DNA from: Polytrichum commune
Lineage: Eukaryota > Streptophyta > Polytrichopsida > Polytrichales > Polytrichaceae
Assembly: GCA_950295325.1 (NCBI GenBank)
Contig: OX485806.1
Span: 53,563,169-53,627,168, forward strand
DNA length: 64,000 nt
Reading direction: 5' to 3'
The notes under the pieces are model-generated. The model did no database searches. It saw nothing but the letters and a program-made list of their open reading frames with translations, and was not told the origin of the DNA. Positions 1-10,057 of the stretch are shown here, in pieces. The translations under genes and the position numbers were made by a program. The number at the start of each line of letters is the position of its first letter. Position 1 is the stretch's first letter.

Positions 1-776
1 ACATTTTTGTAACTCTTCAGCTTGGCACCTAATTTGACCTACATTTTCTCGGCCAATCAAATATTTTGTAAAACATTCCGCTCCTTCATCAGAAGGTCTA
101 AGAGTACTTGGAAAGACTACCCTAGCTACTTGGGGCAATGTATCACTTTGGACGAAATCATTTAAGAACACTTAAGTACATTTAAGGGCTACTTCACACA
201 CGAGCCAAGAGCCATGACCATGAATTGTGAGAACCCACGAGAAGGTGTCCAAAGGCCGTCCCAAGACACCTCCAAAATTATGTATTGTGGTCATGGATCC
301 TCAACTGTAGTGTGCACCCATATGTGACCAGACCCTCAATCAAGTGTTATTTCAATGGATTTCTATTCATGTGAGTCTTCACACATGATAAAAACAAAAT
401 AAATCAACGGTTGTGAATATTCGGAATGCCAAGGTCTTTTGATTTTGTGTTAGGCCTACCTCCCAAAGGTGGATTCTTATGTTGTTGTTCGATTTCAATT
501 GATGACGTTAGCCCTAATTTAATATGAAACCATTTGAAACCTAGACTATAAGATCTTTGATATCAAATACATTCTTCCACGCCTTTAGGTTCTGGTTGTT
601 CCTTGAATTAGGTTGGGTTATTATCTCCACGGGAATGGGGTGCCTTTCCAACAAATTGAATTCAAACTATCTATAAATTCCACGGAAATAGGCATTGTTT
701 GTCCTAAAATTATCCAACAAAGTCAAAGTTTTCCGCTCTCTGCTCTCCGCTCTCCGCTCACACTACTAAGTTTTCC
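1..776. mobile_element. Mutator-like element copy 3, right end (cut by window start)
   Basis: The last 70 bases (about 705-776) are rich in GCTCTCCGCTC repeats and end TACTAAGTTTTCC. Reverse-complemented, this matches the right end of the 9925-17928 element: the shared pattern is GGAAA-GTTAGTA followed by GAGCGGAGA. Further in, 'TGACGTTAGCCCTAATTT' near 505-525 resembles 'GATGTAAGCCCTAATTT' near 17700 in copy 1. Family I 5' leader sequence begins immediately after, so this copy inserted into a family I element; bases 777-785 should be its right TSD. I see no coding sequence in this stretch. The left end lies outside the window. Confidence 0.55.
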
Positions 777-1400
777 GAGGAAGCGATGGCTATCAAATGT
801 GCGGCTTATGATTGTCAACCCATAATTTCTAAAATGTTGTTACACTCAAATTGGAATAAGGATCATGTACAAGTGGATGTTGACCCCACCATTGATTATA
901 ATAAGAATGATAAGGATAATGGTGGATTCGGGAAGAAAATGGGTGGAGTCCTTTGGAAAGGCTCCTGCAAACCTCAGAAATAATTCGAGGCTAGAATACC
1001 GAATATATCCGAAAGCTTGGAACGTGATGATGTTGGAATCAACTTGGTGCAAATGAGCCACCCAGGGTCTCTCAAGGCCTATGTCCGCGAATTTTACACC
1101 CACATGAATGCTACATCTAAAATGAACAAGTTTTTCTAAGAAATGCATTGTTTTAGGTGGGGTTTCAAAAGCGGGTGGAGAATACCATGTTCAAATTCAA
1201 AAAACTTATTGAGGTCGGTGCAGAGATCATCAAAATTGCCAAGAGCATTGAAGCCGATGATCCCGAAAAGAAGTTAGGTGGTGCCTCACCACAAAGTGGT
1301 TTTAGCCGATATAGGTCTCAAGGAAATGAGCGCAAGTACTTTGGCCCATTAAACCAAGGCAAAACATGCTCGTGCTTTATGGTACCAAGGTAATTCATGC
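777..1400 (+). pseudogene. Family I Ty3/gypsy 5' leader and gag remnant
   Basis: This matches the reverse complement of 26700-27260 in the complete family I element: a leader with a cluster of Asn/Asp/Gly codons, then a Phe-Glu-x-Ala-Pro-Ala-Asn-Leu segment, a Gly-Phe-Gln-Lys-Arg segment and a Ser-Pro-Gln-Ser-Gly-Phe-Ser-Arg segment. No single frame spans it, and the readable pieces lie in different frames, so it is dead. The 5' LTR that should precede it is absent because the Mutator-like end replaces it. The gag assignment rests on position between leader and protease in related copies, not on a recognised capsid motif. Confidence 0.6.
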
Positions 1401-1800
1401 TCGTGTCGTGGACGGAATGTTGGAAGGTGGCTTTGTGCTACCAAGGCAAATTATATTTGTGTCACGGATGGAATGTTAAAAGTCATTTTTGCGGACCAAG
1501 CCAAAACATGTTTGTTTCGGAGATAAAATGTTAGCAGTTGGCTTTGTAGTACCAAGCCAAATCATGTTTATGCCGCATACGGAATGTTAGAAATTGGCTT
1601 TGTGGTACTAAGAAAAATCACTTTTGTCTCACGGACAAAATTTTAGAAGTTAGCTTTGTGGTATTAAGCCAAATCATGTTTGTGTCGCGGATGGGATGTT
1701 AGAAATTGGCTTGGTACTACCAAGCCATATCAAATTTGTGCCGCAAATAAAATGTTAAACATTGGCTTTGTGGTATCAAGACAAATCACGTTTGTTGGCC
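1359..1800 (+). repeat. 56-bp tandem repeat in family I gag
   Basis: About seven to eight diverged copies lie at a constant 56-bp spacing. The GAATGTTAGAA-like core recurs at about 1415, 1471, 1527, 1582, 1638, 1694 and 1750. Each unit contains a TTGGCTTTGTGGTACCAAGCCAAATC-like stretch. The complete element at 26440-26640 shows a shorter, more diverged version of the same repeat, close to 19 codons per unit, so it appears to be an ancestral protein repeat that expanded here. Confidence 0.75.
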
Positions 1801-1849
1801 ATTGCACATAAGAATATTAATCTCAATGATTGTCTGACCTTGTCCGATT

Positions 1850-2770
1850 TCTGAAAGAGATGGCTATCCCAAGAGTGGGATGAACTTTGTCACCAAGTCT
1901 TTGGGGAGGTTAAAAGAAAGTTGTCTTCGCCGTCCATGCTCAAGTTCTCGGAGTTTGACAAACATTTTGAGGTGCATACGAAGGCGAGTGATTTTGCCAT
2001 TGGCGGATTGTTGATGTAAGATGGATGGCCATTGCATATGGGAGGATGAAGCTCAATGGTTGTTGAAGAAGACGGCCAACTCACGACAAAGAACTTTTGG
2101 CGTAGTGCATTGCTTGAAGAAGTGGCGACATTATTTGGGGTCATACAAAGCAAAGGTCTACACGGACAATGTGTTCTTGAAGTATTTTATAACCCAAGCA
2201 CAAGTGAACGTCAAGTCATTGCGGTGGGATGATAGTTTGGCGCTAATGAAGGTGGATTTGATCCACAAACTAGACCATGGCAATGTGGTGCCGGATGCGC
2301 TAAGTAGACGGGAAGAGTTCCAAGCAATGAGAACCATCCAAACCTTGTGGCTAATGTTTACGGGTGAAAGAAACTCGTGATGCAAGATACGGAAGGGGTA
2401 CATTAACTACCCCGAAGCACAAAAAATTTAATGTGGGCTTCGCAAGAGTAAAGTGCTCAAAAATGTTAAATTGGTGGATGGATTGTTCAAGTATAAGCAA
2501 AGTCATGTGTATGTGTCATAAGGCAAGTTCAAGCTATCGATTTTGAAGCAGGATTCTGATGGTTCCATTGCTAGCCATAAAGGAGAAAGAACAAACCACC
2601 ATACAATGGTATCAAGGAGGTACCATTGGCGGTGCATAAAGGATGATATAGCCCACTTTGTGAAGGTTTGGATGAAGTGTGAAGTGAACCAAACCTCTTA
2701 TCAAAAGCAAGGCAACCTCTTGCAACCATTGCTTATTCCGTCGGAGCCATGACATAGTATGTGCATGGAC
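1850..2770 (+). pseudogene. Family I reverse transcriptase end, RNase H and integrase N-terminus (broken)
   Basis: The sequence begins with the Trp-Leu-Ser-Gln-Glu-Trp-Asp segment of RT. It passes through an RNase H region with Val-Tyr-Thr-Asp-Asn (about 2155-2172) and Asp-Ala-Leu-Ser-Arg-Arg-Glu (about 2295-2315), and reaches the integrase zinc-binding region and Asn-Gln-Thr-Ser-Tyr-Gln-Lys-Gln near 2690-2715. The longest open stretch is 2021-2380. Stops and frameshifts elsewhere make it nonfunctional. Unlike most family I copies here, it reads GGCGGATTGTTGATG at about 2003, keeping the RT frame where others have lost one base. It ends abruptly near 2770 against a fragment in the opposite orientation. 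Confidence 0.75.
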
Positions 2771-2947
2771 TTACCAAATTCATCGTTATTCCTACCAATG
2801 TCATTAAAAACAATGGTGTGGTCAAAATCCACTTGCACATGATCTTTGTTCCAATTTGAGCATCACAACCTTTAGGAAACCCCATGCTCAGCATCATAAC
2901 CCGCATTTGTGATACCTCAAAAATTCAACCCCTACTCTCAAACTACG
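2771..2947 (-). mobile_element. Family I 5' leader fragment
   Basis: This is the leader and start of gag of a second family I copy in minus orientation, joined to the LTR at 2948. The expected primer-binding site next to the LTR is unrecognisable (CTCAAACTACG in place of GCTCTGATACCA). It meets the plus-oriented remnant at about 2770 with no visible duplication. Confidence 0.6.
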
Positions 2948-3909
2948 TGTCGCAACCCTCGCGTGTTCTTTTTAATTAGCTTGGTTATTTTTATTTCTAG
3001 CAAAGATCATGAATGCTAACAGTTTGCATTCTGCCATATCAATGGTTAGCTCCCCATACCACAAACCTGAATGCATAGGAGGGAAAAAAACCCTCTTCTT
3101 TGCTTTCAAGATTCACCCCTTAATCAATAACCAATTCTTAAATGTGGACTTCCATCCATGGAAGTCCAATCTTATGTTGACCATTGCGTTGCCGAAGCAA
3201 CACTACAACAACCCAAACCATATTAGGCAATGTTGCCCTCATATTGGGCCAAGCCCATGGAGGCCGTGCCGTTCGGCCTTGGGTGGGTTTGGCCACACCA
3301 CCTTACACATATAAGCCTTTAGGACTTTTAGCAGGGCCCCTACCCCACCGTCAAGAAACCTTTTGTCCCTCTACTAAGAATTGGGGCCAAGTAGATATTT
3401 TCCCTTAGACGCTGGGTTTTTGAAACCCCCATCATCTTTAGAACAACATAACTTTCTTATATGATATCTCATGAAACAAGCAACCCCTCCATTATCATGT
3501 ATGCATTACGTCAATGCCAATGGACTCCTCTCTTGCCCCACTAGGACAAGTATTGAGGAAGTTATTCCTGTTCAAACCTTAGTAGTCTCAGAAGCCACTC
3601 CTAGGCCACTGCTGTCTCAGGGTGCTGTCTCGGGACAACGCCCCACTCAAAATGCCATATCTCCAAGCTCACAACTTCGATTAAAGTTCTCTTAAGCATC
3701 CTATAATTTCCATGCCATAAGCTACGCATAGCTCATGGCCTTATCATTGTCCTACTTAGTCTCCATGAATGGGAGGCGTTCTCTATGCCCAGGGCCCCCA
3801 CCCACACTAGGATCATTTGGGCCCTCTCACCAATGGCGCCACAAATTATGGGTGTCACTCCGGGGTCCAACTTGTGCCCATGGTATTTTGGGCATTCTTT
3901 CATGGAGAG
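2948..3909 (-). mobile_element. Family I LTR, old, end truncated
   Basis: It starts TGTCGCAACCCTCGC and follows the family I LTR at low identity: the TCCATCCATGGA hairpin near 3150, the CCCATATAAGCC-like segment near 3308 and the TGGCGCCACAA segment near 3832. It stops at GGAGAG (about 3909), before the usual GTGCGCGACA end. There the sequence jumps into gag, which contains GGGAGCC at that point, consistent with a deletion through microhomology. Confidence 0.75.
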
Positions 3910-4131
3910 CCTTTTCACTCCTCCGATTTCTTTACCAAATCCACCATTATTCCCACCAATGTCATTAGAATCAATGGTATGGTCAAAATACATTTGCACA
4001 TGATCTTTGTTCCAATTTGATCGTCACTAGCTTTTAAAAACCCTGGTTTCACCATCGTAACCCGCATTTTAGATAGCCATCTCTTCCTCCAAAAGCTAAT
4101 TCAAATCTAAAAACCGTGCTTTGATACCACG
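3910..4131 (-). mobile_element. Family I leader with degenerate tRNA primer-binding site
   Basis: A gag and leader fragment in minus orientation. A degenerate initiator-Met primer-binding site (GCTTTGATACCA, about 4118-4129) sits two bases before the LTR that starts at 4132. Only about 220 bp of internal sequence survive between two LTRs (2948-3909 and 4132-5106), so this is an internally deleted element. Confidence 0.7.
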
Positions 4132-5106
4132 TGTCGCAACCCTTATTAGCCCCCTTGACAATCTTAATCATTCTTCAATTCTAGCAAGGATCACAAACGC
4201 TTACCCTTCGCATTCCGCCATGCTAATGATTAGCTCCTCATATTGCAGACCTTATAGTTCATAGAAAGGGAACCAACCCTTCTACTTTGCTTTTGGGACT
4301 CATCCCTTGATTGAGAACCAATTTTAAGATGTAAACTTTAATTCATGGAAGTCCAATTTTATGTTGATCATCGCATTGTCGAAGCAACACTACAACAACC
4401 CGAACCATGCTAAGCAACTATGTCCTTACATTGGATTTATGCCCATAGAGGTTGTGCCGTTCGGCCTCGGGTGCGTTCCGCAACACCACCTCACCCAGAT
4501 AAGCCTCTAAGACTTTTGGAAACGCCCCCATCACACCATTAAGAAACCTTTTGACTCTCTACTAAGAGTTGGGGCCAAATAGACATTCTACCTTAGCCGT
4601 TGGGGCGGGAAGCCCCCAACAACTTCAGAACACCATAACATCCTTCTATTATGTTTGATGCTATAAAAAAACCAGTCTATTGTCATGTACACTTTACGTA
4701 GATCCTAATGAACTCATCAAATGCCCCATCTAAGCAAGTATTGAGGAAGTTATGCCTGTTCAAACATTGGCAACCCCAGGAGCCACTTCGAGGCCACTGG
4801 GGTAGCATGGTGATGTTCAGGGATAGCGCCCCACTAAAATTGCCATATCTCCTAGCTCACAAATCCGATTGAGGTGATCTTGAGCTTTCTAGAATCAGCA
4901 CGTCATAAGCTACTTATGGTTGATGGCCTTACCTTCTAGCCTGTTAATCTCCTTGGGTGAGAGGCGTATCCAATGCCTAGGGCCGTTACCCACACTAGGA
5001 TCATTTGGGCCCTGTCACCAACGGCGCCACAAGTCCTGGGTATCACTCCAGGGTCCCCCTTGTGCTCATGGTGTTTTGGGTACTTGTCATGGACATGTGC
5101 GCAACA
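4132..5106 (-). mobile_element. Family I 5' LTR, diverged
   Basis: It starts TGTCGCAACCC and ends GTGCGCAACA (normally GTGCGCGACA). Its leader and primer-binding site lie on the low-coordinate side, so this is the 5' LTR of a minus-oriented element. The right side enters integrase sequence of another family I element, so it inserted there; the right-hand 5 bp are CAATG. The matching left duplication is lost. Confidence 0.8.
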
Positions 5107-5224
5107 CAATGGGACTATCATATATTTCCTTCAAAATCAATAGCCTCAACTAGCCCTATGGATCATACATTCGACTTTGTTTATACTTCAACAATTTGTC
5201 CACCAACATGATTTTTTTAAGCAC
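5107..5224 (-). pseudogene. Family I integrase fragment (element C, first part)
   Basis: This corresponds to 24230-24345 of the complete element, the stretch before the integrase zinc-binding motif. The same sequence resumes at 6974 after the CACTA insertion. Too short and mutated to encode anything. Confidence 0.65.
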
Positions 5225-5559
5225 TTTCACTACTAAAGATTGTGTACAATCTAGACATGTAACAAGACATTTATTGAAGTAAACAAAGACGTGACCTAAT
5301 AGCATATATTACTAGAAAGTGTGTTGTCTACGACATATCTTGGGGGACTATGCCCTACACCCCATGGATCATCTATTTGGACATAGCCAATATGTTTAGG
5401 ACCATTGCTTATGATGTCTAAATATACTAAAAGTTTTACGGGCTCCATACTAAATTATTACTTAATGTTAAAGCGTGCATGCATGTGTAGGGCTATCATT
5501 GGTTGATATGTTGAATAATGAGTGGTCCTATTTTATAACAAATGAGTGTCATTTAAAAG

Positions 5560-5707
5560 AGATATCCACCATCTATAAGCACCTATAGTTCTAAGTGCCT
5601 AGACACTTACCTAGTAGGCTAAGCCAAGGGCGGGGGCCAAGGGATTTGATCCTTGAACCTCTTGGCTCCCACATAGAGGCCTTAGCCACTAAGCCACCAC
5701 TCCGCGC
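5560..5707 (-). repeat. tRNA-derived SINE-like segment
   Basis: On the minus strand from 5707 there is an A-box-like TGGCTTAGTGGCTAAGG and, about 35 bases later, a B-box-like GGTTCAAGGATCAAATCC with its arms CCAAG and CTTGG-type pairing. No paired acceptor stem or cloverleaf forms, so it is not a tRNA gene. The 3' end drifts into AT-rich sequence and cannot be fixed. A SINE head is the best explanation. Confidence 0.5.
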
Positions 5708-5754
5708 ATGATATATTAGAAGTATTTAAAACATTTGTATATATAGAGGCCCCA

Positions 5755-6745
5755 AGTTATTTTTTATTTTTTATTTACTGTATACAATATAATATCAACT
5801 ATATACGGCATATATTATGTACTGTCTATTATTTACTGCTTAAAATTTATTATCCAGTATTTGTTGTATACTGCCTATTATTTATTATTAAGATTCTCGT
5901 ATTTATTATTTACTGCCTCGTATTTACTGTTTATATTATCATATTCACTATGTAGAACCTAATAATCACTGTTTATAGTTTATAGTTTATAGTTTATAGT
6001 ATTTTATTTTATAGTTTATTATTATTTAGTATTTTTAGTATGTTATTATTATCTATTGTATATAGTATACTATTTACTATTTAAGGTATGATATTTACTA
6101 TTTACTATTTATAGTATATTATTACTATTAATGGTATGTTGTATATTATTTATTATTTTTAGTATGTTATTATTATCTACTGTATATAGTATATTTTTGC
6201 TATTTATAGTCTGATATGTAATTTTCAATATTCATAGTATATTAATACTATTAATGGACTTCTATTTATTATTTTCAGTATGTTATTATTATCTACTGTA
6301 TATAGAATATTGTTTTCTATTTATAGTCTGATATTTAATTTTCAATATTCATAGTATATTAGCACTATTAATGATCTTCTGTTTATTATTTTCAGTATGT
6401 TATTATTATCTACTATATAGTATTTTTCTATTTATAGTCTGATATTTAATTCTCAATATTCATAGTATATTAGCACTATTAATGGTCTTCTGTTTATTAT
6501 TTATAGTATTTTATTATTATCTACTTTATATAGTATATTATTTATTACCTCCAGTATGTTATTCTTATCTACTGTATATAATATATTATTTATTATTTAT
6601 GGTATGATATTTATTATATTAGTTCTATTAATTGTATGTTATTCTTATTTATTATTTATAGTATGTTATTTTATTATTATCGGACTTTTATTTATTATGT
6701 ACTGGAAATTGTCTACTATTTACTGTGTACATGATTCTCTACATA
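5755..6745. repeat. AT-rich degenerate tandem array inside the CACTA element
   Basis: About 1 kb is almost entirely A and T, built from permutations of TATTTATTATT, TATAGTATATT and CTACTGTATATAG. A longer period is visible: the block from CAGTATGTTATTATTATCTACTGTATATAG through TTAGCACTATTAATGGTCTTCTGTTTATTATT recurs at about 6160, 6275, 6395 and 6520. No coding potential. Confidence 0.75.
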
Positions 6746-6973
6746 CGCCCTAAAAATTACCGACCATAAATCATACAATCTAGTGGGCAAATTGTCAGAT
6801 TGTTTATAGGAGTCGTCCTATAAACAACATCGGGGCGTCAATGTGTCCACAATGACTATTTTCCAACACTTATACTAGAAATATGTCAATTTACTTTTTT
6901 TCATGAAGTGTTAGTCCAATTAGTACATGCATGCTAAAACACTGTACTAAAAACCCTTGTTTCTCTTGTAGTG

Positions 6974-7114
6974 TTTGCCATTGGAAAGCTCACTTAAAAA
7001 CGTTTGTGCTCTAGGGTTGTTGATGTACCCCTCGCTTATCTTGCATGACAAGTTTCTTTCATCGGTTACATTAGGCAAAAGAATTTAATGATCCTCGTTG
7101 CTTGGAACTCTTCC
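6974..7114 (-). pseudogene. Family I integrase/RNase H junction (element C, middle part)
   Basis: It matches about 24345-24480 of the complete element (AAGCTCAC, TTTTGTGCT, TATCTTGCAT). The next bases of the same gene are found after the LTR insertion at 9017. Confidence 0.65.
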
Positions 7115-9016
7115 TGTAGCGCACCTCTCCATGAGGAGTGCCCGAAACATCATGGGCACAAGGGGGACCCCGGAGTAACACCTCGGACTTCTGGCGCCGT
7201 TGGTGAGAGGGCCCAAGTGATCCTAGTGTGGGTGACGGCATCGGGCTTTGGGAACGCCTCCCACCCATGAAGACTAGGAGGCACGAGGGTAAGGCCATGA
7301 GGTGAGGTAGCTTATGTCATGATGATTCCATAAAGCTTAAGAACACCTCAATCGGAGGTGTGAGCTAAGAGTTATGGCCATTTGAGTGCGGCGCTGTCCC
7401 GCGACAACGCCTTGGTACAGCAGTGCATTGGAGTGATTCCCAGGACAGCCAAGGTTTGAACAGGCCTAACATCCTCAATACTTGGCTGAATGGAGCAGGT
7501 GAGGAGTCCATTAGCATTTCTGTGAAGCGTAGATAAAGATGGAGTGGTTGCTTGTTAGCATCAAACATCATACAAGGAAGTTATGATGGTCTGAAGCTGC
7601 TAGTTGCTTCTAGGCCCAGTGGCTAAGAGAAAATCTCTACTTGGCCCCAACTCTTGGTAGAGAGACAACAAGTTTCTTTATGGTGGGGTAGGGGCCCCGC
7701 GTAAAGTCCTATAGGGTTATATGGATGAGCTGGTGTGGCGTCACCCACCCGAGGCTGAACGGCACGGCCTCCATGGGCATTTTTCGCGACCCTTGCTAGT
7801 TTTTCTTCACTTAGCTTGACCGCCTTTCCAACCTAGCAAGTGCCACGAGCGTTAACCTGCACATCCCACGCACATGCATCGTTAGCTCCCAAAACCACGG
7901 ACCTTCAAGCTCATGGCTTGGTCACCAAACCCTCCTACACATGCATTCGGGACTCTCCCCTTAGTAGGTAGCCCATGGCTAAGGTGGACTTCCATCCATG
8001 GAAGTCCACTCTTGAGTTGATCATCGTGTTGCCAAAACAACACTACAACTACCCGGAGCACATTGCCAAGTATGCTCCAGGGGGGTCGGTCGGCTAAGCC
8101 GCCTCACCCATATAAGCCTCTAGGACTTTGGGCGGGGCCCCTACCCCACCATCAAGTATCCTTTTGTCTCTCTACAAGGGTTGGGGCCAAGTGGACATTT
8201 TCCCTTAGCCGCTTGGGCTAGAACCCCCCCAGCAGCTTCAGACCACCATAACTTCTACATATGATGTCAGATGCTCTCAAGCAACCACTCTATCGTCACC
8301 TACGCTTTGCATAGATGCCGATGAACCCCTTACTTGCCTCATTCGGGCAAATATTGAGGAAGTTATAGCTCTTCAAACCTTGGCAGTCCCGGGCACCACT
8401 CCCAGGTCACTGCTGTCCCGAGACAGCGCCCCACTCAAATGGCCATATCTCCTAGCTAGCACCTCCGATTGAGGTGTTTCTTAGCATTCTAGAATTCCAC
8501 CGCCATAAGCTACTCATAACTTATAGCCTTACCCTCATGACTTTTAGTTCCCATGGGTGAGAGGCGTTCTCAACGCCCGGGGCCCTCACCCACACTAAGA
8601 GTACTTGGGCCCTCTCACCAATGGCGCCACAAGTCCCGGGTGTCACTCCGGGGTCCCCCTTATGCCCATGGTGTTGCGGGCACTCCTCATGGACAGGTGC
8701 GCCACTGCATTGGCCCAAGGTGACGCCATAGTTGCCTAGTACGCTTCGGGTTGTTGTAGTGTTGCTCCGGCAACGCGATGATTAACATAGGATTGGACTT
8801 CCATGGATGGAAGTCCACATCAAAGAAATGGGTTACCGATTAAGGGGTGAGTCCCGAAAGCAAAGTAGAAGGGTTGGTTCCCTCCTATGAACTATAGGGT
8901 CCGGGGTGAAAGGAGCTAACCATTAGCATGGCGGAATGTGAAGGGTTAGCGCTCGTGACCTTTGCTAGCAAATAAATTTGGCAAGATTGTTAAGGGGGCT
9001 AGCAAGGGTTGCGACA
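7115..9016 (+). mobile_element. Family I solo LTR, TSD CTTCC, carrying a nested LTR
   Basis: It starts TGTAGCGCACC (normally TGTCGCGCACC) and ends GGGTTGCGACA. The 5-bp duplication CTTCC is exact (7110-7114, 9017-9021). The flanks join into continuous family I pol sequence; the undisturbed form ACTCTTCCGGTC is seen near 24480. No internal region is present, so it is a solo LTR left by LTR-LTR recombination. A second family I LTR (7782-8706) sits inside it in the opposite orientation. Confidence 0.9.
7782..8706 (-). mobile_element. Family I solo LTR nested in another LTR, TSD GCATT
   Basis: The ends are mutated (TTTCGCGACCC and GTGCGCCACT) but the 5-bp duplication GCATT is exact (7777-7781, 8707-8711). 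The outer LTR sequence resumes at once on the right. Its many differences from the consensus, also in the palindrome near 8411-8432, mark it as old; the outer LTR must be older. Confidence 0.88.
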
Positions 9017-9386
9017 CTTCCCGTGTACTTAGCGCATCCGACACCACATTGCAAAGGCATGGTTTGTGCATCAAGTCCACCTTAAAAAATGCCAAGGTAT
9101 TTTACGGCAAAGACGTTTAGTTATGTTTGTGTCTCATAATATTTCAAGGATAAATTGTGCATGTAGACCTTTGTAGTTCAAGCAAGGCAATATGGCGTAG
9201 AGGTATTTCTCATAAGTTGGCCATTTTGTTTTACAACCATCGAGCTTCATGTTCTCATCTGCAATGGCCATCCATCGTGCATGTAACTTGCCCTTGTATG
9301 CACCTCAAAATGTTTGTCAAATTCCGCAAATTCAAACACGAGCAGCAAAGATAACTTGCTCTTAAGCTCCCCAAAGACTTGGTGAC
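9017..9386 (-). pseudogene. Family I RNase H / RT fragment (element C, last part)
   Basis: It continues the family I pol sequence of 7114 and corresponds to about 24485-24905 of the complete element. It ends at ACTTGGTGACAA, where family I similarity stops. No frame is open. Confidence 0.65.
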
Positions 9387-9924
9387 AATGTGTAAAAGTT
9401 TAATTTGATTTTTTTAATTGAATTAATCTAATATTAGTGGTAAATACAAAATAAATAGTAAATATTATATCAGTTGGATAAGTTGGGAGTTAGAAATTAG
9501 CTTAGTAAATAAATCCTAATGGAATAAGCGATAACAAATTATTATAAGACTATTTTGGAATTTACTTAGCTAAAGGCAATAATCGAGTGGTTGGTAAGGC
9601 TAAATGTTTAAGATATTCCAAATACGAAATCACTAAGCGACAAAACAATTAGAAGAGTGGACTAAAATCACATTGACTAATAAGAATACTCCTTTGACTA
9701 AGCCGATTCATCTCGACGAGGGAAGATCCAATTTGACAAGTGTTTTGTGGGAGCCCAATATTCTACGGAAATACGGAAATACGGAAATACAGATCCATTT
9801 TCTGTATTTTACTCTGCTCGTATAAGGATAATAGGATCTCTTAGGGTAAATTAATTGTATTAGAAAACAGGGCGTTCTAAATCCGCTTCGCACGATAAAA
9901 ATGATAAAAAGGGGTATTGTTACT
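9387..9924. other. Unassigned AT-rich sequence
   Basis: No coding potential. It contains three tandem copies of ACGGAAAT (9765-9788). It forms the left flank of the Mutator-like element; its last bases (9916-9924) are the left copy of that element's TSD. Confidence 0.6.
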
Positions 9925-10057
9925 GGAGCGTGACTTGTATGCGAGCGATGGGCGGAAAGCGGAGAATTGGAAAGCGGAGAGCGGAAAATGGATAACACGA
10001 TCCAAATATAGAATATTTATGCTAAATTTAGTTTTCAAAATTTAGCATTTCGGAATA

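Larger units (their letters stand above)
5228..6973. mobile_element. CACTA (En/Spm-type) non-autonomous element
   Basis: The left end is CACTACTAAAG and the right end, reverse-complemented, is CACTACAAGAGAAAC, both starting with the CACTA signature. A 3-bp duplication TTT flanks it (5225-5227 and 6974-6976), as known for this superfamily. Family I integrase sequence continues on both sides, confirming an insertion. No transposase is visible. The interior is an AT-rich array plus a tRNA-derived segment. Length is 1746 bp. Confidence 0.85.

Noticed and set aside
9745-9765. LTR start similar to TGTGAGCCCAATATT
   Set aside because: Only about 12 bases agree with the LTR at 44473 and similarity stops at once.
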